NCBI RefSeq assembly: GCF_000015045.1
Contig: NC_008609.1
Location: forward strand, 3,337,501 to 3,401,500
Direction of reading: 5' to 3'
Length of the DNA: 64,000 nucleotides
From: Pelobacter propionicus DSM 2379
Lineage (GTDB): Bacteria > Desulfobacterota > Desulfuromonadia > Geobacterales > Pseudopelobacteraceae
Part shown: one piece after another, positions 59,274 to 64,000 of the stretch
Position numbering within the stretch: the first letter of the stretch is position 1
Layout of the letters: each line of letters opens with the position of its first letter
Program-made: the position numbers and the translations under genes
The notes under the pieces: model-generated
Database searches by the model: none
What the model was told of the DNA's origin: nothing
Seen by the model: only the letters and a program-made list of their open reading frames with translations

Positions 59274-62200
59274 ATGCACCAGTCATCATCTGTCGCGATC
59301 GTAGGGATCGGAGGTATCTTTCCCGATGCACCGGATCTTGCCCGCTTCTGGGACAACATCCGCCTGGCCAGGAGCGCTAGCCGGGTTGTTCCCGAGGGAC
59401 GCTGGCGCCTCGGGGTGGAGACGGCCTATCACCCCGAGGTGGGGAGGGTCGACCATGTCTACTCCCGCCACGGCTGCTTCATCCAGGAGATCCCCTCCCT
59501 TGCCGGCCTGAGCGGCCTTGCGCCCGGCTTCCAGTTGCCGGACGGCCTGGACCCGCTCTTCCACCTGCTGATCCACGCCGGCACGCGGGCCTTTGACGAC
59601 GGCATCACCGAACCGCTGGACCGCTCCCGCATCGGCGTCATCATCGGCAACCTGGCCCTGCCCAGCGAGACCTCGGCGCTTATCTCCCGTCAGTGGCTGG
59701 GGAGGAGTTTCCAGGAGAAGCTGCTGGGACACGCCCCGCAAGCTTCCGCCGTCAACCCGATCAATCGCTACGTCGCCGGTCTGCCGGCAGGGATGCTGGC
59801 CCAGGCCCTCGGCCTGGGCGGCACGAGCTGCGCCCTGGACGCGGCCTGCGCCTCCTCGCTCTACGCCATCAAGCTCGCCTGCGACGAGCTGCTCTCCGGC
59901 CGCACCGACGCCATGCTCTCCGGCGGCCTCTCCCGCCCCGACCCGCTCTACACCCAGATGGGCTTCTCCCAGTTGCGCGCCCTGTCGAGGCGCGGTATCT
60001 GCTCCCCCTTCGACGCCTCGGGCGACGGCCTGGTGGTGGGCGAAGGGGCCGGCATCTTCCTGCTCAAGCGGACCGAGGATGCCCTGGCCCATGGCGACCG
60101 AATCTACGGCATCATCCGGGGCATCGGTCTCTCCAACGACGTGGGAGGCAGCCTTCTGGCCCCCCTCTCCGAGGGACAGGTGCGCGCCATGCGCAACGCC
60201 TACGCCAGGGCGGGCTGGGACCCGTCCGACGTCGACCTGATCGAATGCCACGCCACCGGAACCCAGGTGGGGGACGCCACCGAGGTGGCCAGCCTGCGGG
60301 AGCTGTGGGGCGCCAGCCGTCCCGAGGGGAGAACCTGCGTCATCGGCTCCATCAAATCCAACATCGGCCACCTGCTCACCGCCGCCGGCGCCGCGGCCCT
60401 GACCAAGGTACTCCTGGCCATGACCGAGGAACAGCTCCCCCCCACCGCCAACTTCAGTTCCCCCCAGCCGGGCATGGACCTGGACAACAGCCCCTTCCGG
60501 GTGCTGACCGAGGGTATCCCCTGGGAGCGTCGCGGCAAGGGCATCCCCCGCAGGGCCGCGGTGAGCGCCTTCGGCTTTGGCGGCATCAACGCCCATCTAC
60601 TGGTGGAGGAATGGCTTCCGGAAAGCGGGCGAACCCGGCCGGGCAAACACGACCAGAAACCCAAACCGCACCCCGGCGTGGCGGTGGTCGGCATGGATGC
60701 CCGCTTCGGACCCTGGCAATCGCTGCGTGCGTTCCAGGAGCGGGTGCTGGGAGGCGGGCCCCACACAACCCCCACACCCCCCACCAGATGGTGGGGAGCC
60801 CAGGAGAGCGCCTGGTACCAGGAAGAGGGGCTGCAGCAAACCCCCTTCAACGGCTTCTACCTGGACGAGGTGGCCGTGGCCGCGGAGCAGTTCCGCATTC
60901 CTCCCCGCGAGATCGAGGAGATGCTGCCCCAGCAGATCCTGATGCTCACCTCAGCCGCGGCCGCCATGGCCGACGCCGGCCTGGACCGGGAGGGAAACCT
61001 GAGGGCCGGTGTATTTGTCGGCATCAGCCTTGACCTGAACAGCACCAATTTCAGCTTCCGCTGGTCCCTGGCAGAACGGGCGAAGGAGTGGGCCAGGGAG
61101 TTGGGACGCCAGATGTCGGCCGAGGAGCTGGCCAGCTGGATTAACCAGCTGCGCGATGACGCCTCCCCCCCCCTGACCGCCAACCGTACCATGGGCGCCC
61201 TGGGGAACATCGTGGCCAGCAGGATCGCCCGCGAATTCCGGGTGGGAGGCCCCAGCTTCGCCCTGGCAGGGGAGGAGAATTCCGGCATCCGCTCCCTGGA
61301 AACAGCCGCGCGCATGCTCCAGTCCGGCGAAATCGACCGTGCCCTGGTGGGGGCGGTGGACCTGGCCGGCGACCTGCGCGCCGTGCTGGGACGCCATGAC
61401 CAACGGCCGTTCTCCACATCCGGCCGGGCTCTCCCCTTCGACCAGCGGGCCGACGGTTCCCTGGCGGGAGAGGGGGCGGCCAGCGTGGTGCTCAAGCGCC
61501 TGGACGACGCCGAGCGCGACGGGGACCGGATCTACGCCGTCATCCGCGGCATCGGCAGCTCCAGCGGCGAAACCACCACCTCCAGCCGGGAAGAGGGCTA
61601 CTGCCGGGCCCTGGAACGGGCCTACAGCGACGCAGGCGTCAACCCAGTCACTGTCTCCTACCTGGAGGCCCATGCCAGCGGCCTGCCCGCCGAGGACCGC
61701 ATGGAGGCGGCCGCCCTGGCGAGCTTCTTCGGCACCAGTCCCACGGACGACACCCCTCCCCGACGGGAGCGTTCCTGCGCCGTCTCCAGCGTCGCCGCCG
61801 ACATCGGCCAGAGCGGCGCTGCCTCGGGCCTGGCCTCCCTGGTGCGTGGCTGCCTGGCCCTCTACCAGGAAATCATCCCCCCCTGTCGCGGCGTGGAGAC
61901 GCCCTGCCACGAGCTTTCCTCCCCTGGGCCGCTGTATATCCCCCGCGCCCCGCGCTATTGGCTGCGCAACCGGGGCGAGGGGCCGCGGCGGGCCGGGGTC
62001 AGCGTGTTCAGTACGGATGGCGGATGCAGCCATGTTGTCCTGGAGGGATGGGACAACCAGCCGCAGCGCTTCGAAGCGGAACGCATGGCGCCGCTGGGTC
62101 CGGGATCGGAATTTCTCTTCACCCTCTGCGGCGACAATCCGGCCGACCTGACCCGCGGGCTCGGCCTGCTGCGCCAGCGCGCGGCCCATGCAGCGGATGA

Positions 62201-64000
62201 CGGCCTGGGGACCCTGGCCCGAGAATGGTACGACCGCGCAGTGACGCACGACAGCGAGGCAAAAGCGCGCCCCCGCGCCCTGGCCCTGGTTGCCCGCACC
62301 CGGGACGAGCTCATGGCGCTGATCGACCGGGGGGAGGAGCTGCTGGCCTCGGGATGTTCCACCGCCGAACTGCTGGCCCACCCTGCCCTGCACGACCGGC
62401 TGTTCTACTCCCCCGCCCCCTTGGGACTGGAGGGAAAGCTGGCCTTCGTCTTCCCCGGCTCCGGCAACCACTACCCGGGCATGGGCATGGAACTTTCCTG
62501 CCACTGGCCAGGAATCCTGCGCAGCCAGGACGAGAACAACCTCTACCTGCGCAGCCAGTTCCAGCCGGAACGGTTCTGGAACGGCGCTCCTTCGGCCGAG
62601 ATAGATAACGACCACCGGGCGGTACTCTTCGGCCAGGTGGCCATCGGCTGCATCGCCAGCGACCTGGTGCGCGGCTTCGGCGTGGAACCGCAGGCGGCCA
62701 TCGGCTACAGCCTGGGCGAATCGGCGGCCCTATTTGCCCTGGGCGCCTGGCACGACCGGGACGGCATGCTGACCCGCATGCACAACTCCACCCTCTTCAC
62801 CCGCGATCTGGCCGGGGAATGCCGGGCAGCGCAACGCGCCTGGGGGCTGGCCGAGGGGACCGAAGTGCAGTGGAGCATCGGCATGGTGGCCGCCTCTGCA
62901 ACGGAGGTTACCCGTGCGCTGGAGGGAACGGCGCGGGTCTACCTGCTGATCGTCAACACCCCGGATGAATGCGTGATCGGCGGAGACAGCGACGAGGTCA
63001 GCCAGGTGGTGGAACGGATCAAGCGCCCCTTCTTCCCCCTGCGGGGGGTGACCACGGCTCACTGCGGCGTGGCCAGGGAGGTGGCCGGACCCTACCGGCA
63101 GCTGCACCTCTTCCCCACCACCCCGCCAGCGGGAATCCGTTTCTACAGCGGCGCCAGGAACGCTGCCTACGAGCTCAACCGTGAGAGCGCGGCAGACTCG
63201 ATCCTTGCCCAGGCGGTGGAGGGGATCAACTTCCCGGCCACCATCCAGCAGGCCTATGACGACGGGGTGCGACTATTCCTGGAGATGGGTCCGGGCAGTT
63301 CCTGCAGCCGGATGATCGGCCGCATCCTGGAGGAGCGTCCCCACCTGGCCAGGCCCATCTGCCACCAGGGGCAGGACCAGCTCTCCGGACTTTTGCGCCT
63401 GCTGGCCCAGCTGACGGCGGAGCGGGTTCCCCTGGACCTCTCCCCGCTCTTCCCCGCGCCCGCGGTTACCCTGGCGGAGAAAGCAAAGGGGACCATGGTT
63501 CGCGTCCCCTGCGGCGGGCTGCCGTTCCAGCCCTCCCTCCCGCCGCGCCGCAGCCGGCCGGCACTGAAACAGGACCCGCCACCGTCCGAGGCGTCCGTTC
63601 CCCGTGAAGGGGGAGGAGCTCAACCGGCATCCCTACCCTTCTCCAGAGAAGAGAGGCGCGCCCATAGCTCCCCTCATGACCTGGGCACCTCCCTGCACGG
63701 TCAGGTGATCAACGACTTCGCTGCCTCCCAGCAGGCGCAGATCAGGGCCCACGAGGCATACCTCAAGGTCTCCGAAAACCTGACCGGCGGCATGCTCCAG
63801 GCCCTGCGGCTCCAGGCGGCCCTGACCCAGGCCCTGGGGGATGACCTGCCTCCGGTTCTCCCCCCCCTTGCCGGGGAAGAAGCCGGTGCTGTTACGGCGG
63901 CAAGCACGCCCCCCCGCCCCGCGCCACCCAGAACCTGCGTCTTCGACCGCGACATGTGCCTGGAGTTCGCCACGGGAAGCGTGGGACGTATGCTGGGGCC
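59274..64000 (+). CDS. PfaC-like synthase, KS-CLF-AT-DH... (cut by right edge)
   Basis: 1575 codons are present; the gene continues beyond the window. It starts one base after the PfaA-like stop. Domains: active ketosynthase ~5-450 (Cys192 in ALDAACASSLYAIKLACDEL; ECHATGTQVGD; SIKSNIGHLLTAAGA); a second KS-like domain ~465-930 that lacks the Cys (GPSFALAGEENSG, Glu at that place), i.e. a chain-length-factor domain; an acyltransferase ~1055-1370 (Ser1146 in IGYSLGESAALFALGAW); a Pro-rich linker; and at the edge CVFDRDMCLEFATGSVGRML, the typical entry of a FabA-like dehydratase. The KS-CLF-AT-DH order fits myxobacterial Pfa3 or thraustochytrid subunit B better than marine gammaproteobacterial PfaC. 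Confidence 0.9.
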   Translation, partial: MHQSSSVAIVGIGGIFPDAPDLARFWDNIRLARSASRVVPEGRWRLGVETAYHPEVGRVDHVYSRHGCFIQEIPSLAGLSGLAPGFQLPDGLDPLFHLLIHAGTRAFDDGITEPLDRSRIGVIIGNLALPSETSALISRQWLGRSFQEKLLGHAPQASAVNPINRYVAGLPAGMLAQALGLGGTSCALDAACASSLYAIKLACDELLSGRTDAMLSGGLSRPDPLYTQMGFSQLRALSRRGICSPFDASGDGLVVGEGAGIFLLKRTEDALAHGDRIYGIIRGIGLSNDVGGSLLAPLSEGQVRAMRNAYARAGWDPSDVDLIECHATGTQVGDATEVASLRELWGASRPEGRTCVIGSIKSNIGHLLTAAGAAALTKVLLAMTEEQLPPTANFSSPQPGMDLDNSPFRVLTEGIPWERRGKGIPRRAAVSAFGFGGINAHLLVEEWLPESGRTRPGKHDQKPKPHPGVAVVGMDARFGPWQSLRAFQERVLGGGPHTTPTPPTRWWGAQESAWYQEEGLQQTPFNGFYLDEVAVAAEQFRIPPREIEEMLPQQILMLTSAAAAMADAGLDREGNLRAGVFVGISLDLNSTNFSFRWSLAERAKEWARELGRQMSAEELASWINQLRDDASPPLTANRTMGALGNIVASRIAREFRVGGPSFALAGEENSGIRSLETAARMLQSGEIDRALVGAVDLAGDLRAVLGRHDQRPFSTSGRALPFDQRADGSLAGEGAASVVLKRLDDAERDGDRIYAVIRGIGSSSGETTTSSREEGYCRALERAYSDAGVNPVTVSYLEAHASGLPAEDRMEAAALASFFGTSPTDDTPPRRERSCAVSSVAADIGQSGAASGLASLVRGCLALYQEIIPPCRGVETPCHELSSPGPLYIPRAPRYWLRNRGEGPRRAGVSVFSTDGGCSHVVLEGWDNQPQRFEAERMAPLGPGSEFLFTLCGDNPADLTRGLGLLRQRAAHAADDGLGTLAREWYDRAVTHDSEAKARPRALALVARTRDELMALIDRGEELLASGCSTAELLAHPALHDRLFYSPAPLGLEGKLAFVFPGSGNHYPGMGMELSCHWPGILRSQDENNLYLRSQFQPERFWNGAPSAEIDNDHRAVLFGQVAIGCIASDLVRGFGVEPQAAIGYSLGESAALFALGAWHDRDGMLTRMHNSTLFTRDLAGECRAAQRAWGLAEGTEVQWSIGMVAASATEVTRALEGTARVYLLIVNTPDECVIGGDSDEVSQVVERIKRPFFPLRGVTTAHCGVAREVAGPYRQLHLFPTTPPAGIRFYSGARNAAYELNRESAADSILAQAVEGINFPATIQQAYDDGVRLFLEMGPGSSCSRMIGRILEERPHLARPICHQGQDQLSGLLRLLAQLTAERVPLDLSPLFPAPAVTLAEKAKGTMVRVPCGGLPFQPSLPPRRSRPALKQDPPPSEASVPREGGGAQPASLPFSREERRAHSSPHDLGTSLHGQVINDFAASQQAQIRAHEAYLKVSENLTGGMLQALRLQAALTQALGDDLPPVLPPLAGEEAGAVTAASTPPRPAPPRTCVFDRDMCLEFATGSVGRMLG

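Overview
The window reads as GC-rich bacterial chromosome from the Geobacter/Pelobacter group (Desulfuromonadales). This is an inference from gene content: DapL-type lysine synthesis, a methyl-accepting chemotaxis protein fused to hemerythrin, a nifR3(dusB)-ntrB-ntrC arrangement, an E. coli-type two-subunit glycyl-tRNA synthetase, GatCAB, and a soluble methylmalonyl-CoA:pyruvate transcarboxylase set of the kind used in propionate fermentation. A propionate-forming relative such as Pelobacter propionicus would fit, but no 16S gene is present to prove it.

Layout. 1-3.8 kb (minus): rpoD (cut by the left edge), dnaG, cvpA and rpsU. 3.9-7.9 kb (minus): hisE, hisF, hisA and hisH, with a chemoreceptor-hemerythrin gene overlapping hisH. 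8.0-11.0 kb: glyS-glyQ. 11.0-12.3 kb: a small gene and a decayed PAS sensor gene. 12.4-15.6 kb: the dapA-dapB-dapL lysine operon. 15.7-23.6 kb: a LOG-family protein, a PpiD-like foldase, purC, a SAP-like mini-protein, a bacteriohemerythrin, a Lon-like protease and an HD-domain protein. 23.6-26.6 kb: an AT-rich block with ligA, an unknown gene and a SWIM zinc-finger gene, which looks imported. 26.6-33.0 kb: a HEXXH-type membrane protein, Hsp20, dusB-ntrB-ntrC and argC. 33.0-33.6 kb: gene debris. 33.6-37.4 kb: transcarboxylase 5S, 12S, a 58-residue small subunit and the 1.3S biotin carrier. 37.7-42.1 kb: rpsI-rplM and gatCAB. 42.1-49.1 kb: a CheY/CheA pair, lolA, yajQ, rimO, dksA and a DUF362-ferredoxin protein. 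49.1-49.5 kb: tRNA-Lys(UUU), tRNA-Lys(CUU) and tRNA-Glu(UUC).

Immediately after tRNA-Glu lie the tail of a serine recombinase and IS-like debris, then about 700 bp without a convincing gene. The rest of the window (50.7-64.0 kb, running off the right edge) is a three-gene PUFA/secondary-lipid synthase locus. It encodes a PfaD-like enoyl reductase, a 2297-residue KS-AT-ACPx4-KR-DH protein (PfaA-like), and a KS-CLF-AT-DH... protein (PfaC-like, incomplete). The genes overlap or nearly touch, so they should be one transcript that builds a long-chain acyl product without oxygen. Its product is unknown and it is the most interesting system here.

Several sigma70-type promoters with 16-17 bp spacers and several strong intrinsic-terminator hairpins could be placed by eye. 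No CRISPR array, intact insertion sequence or known riboswitch was seen.
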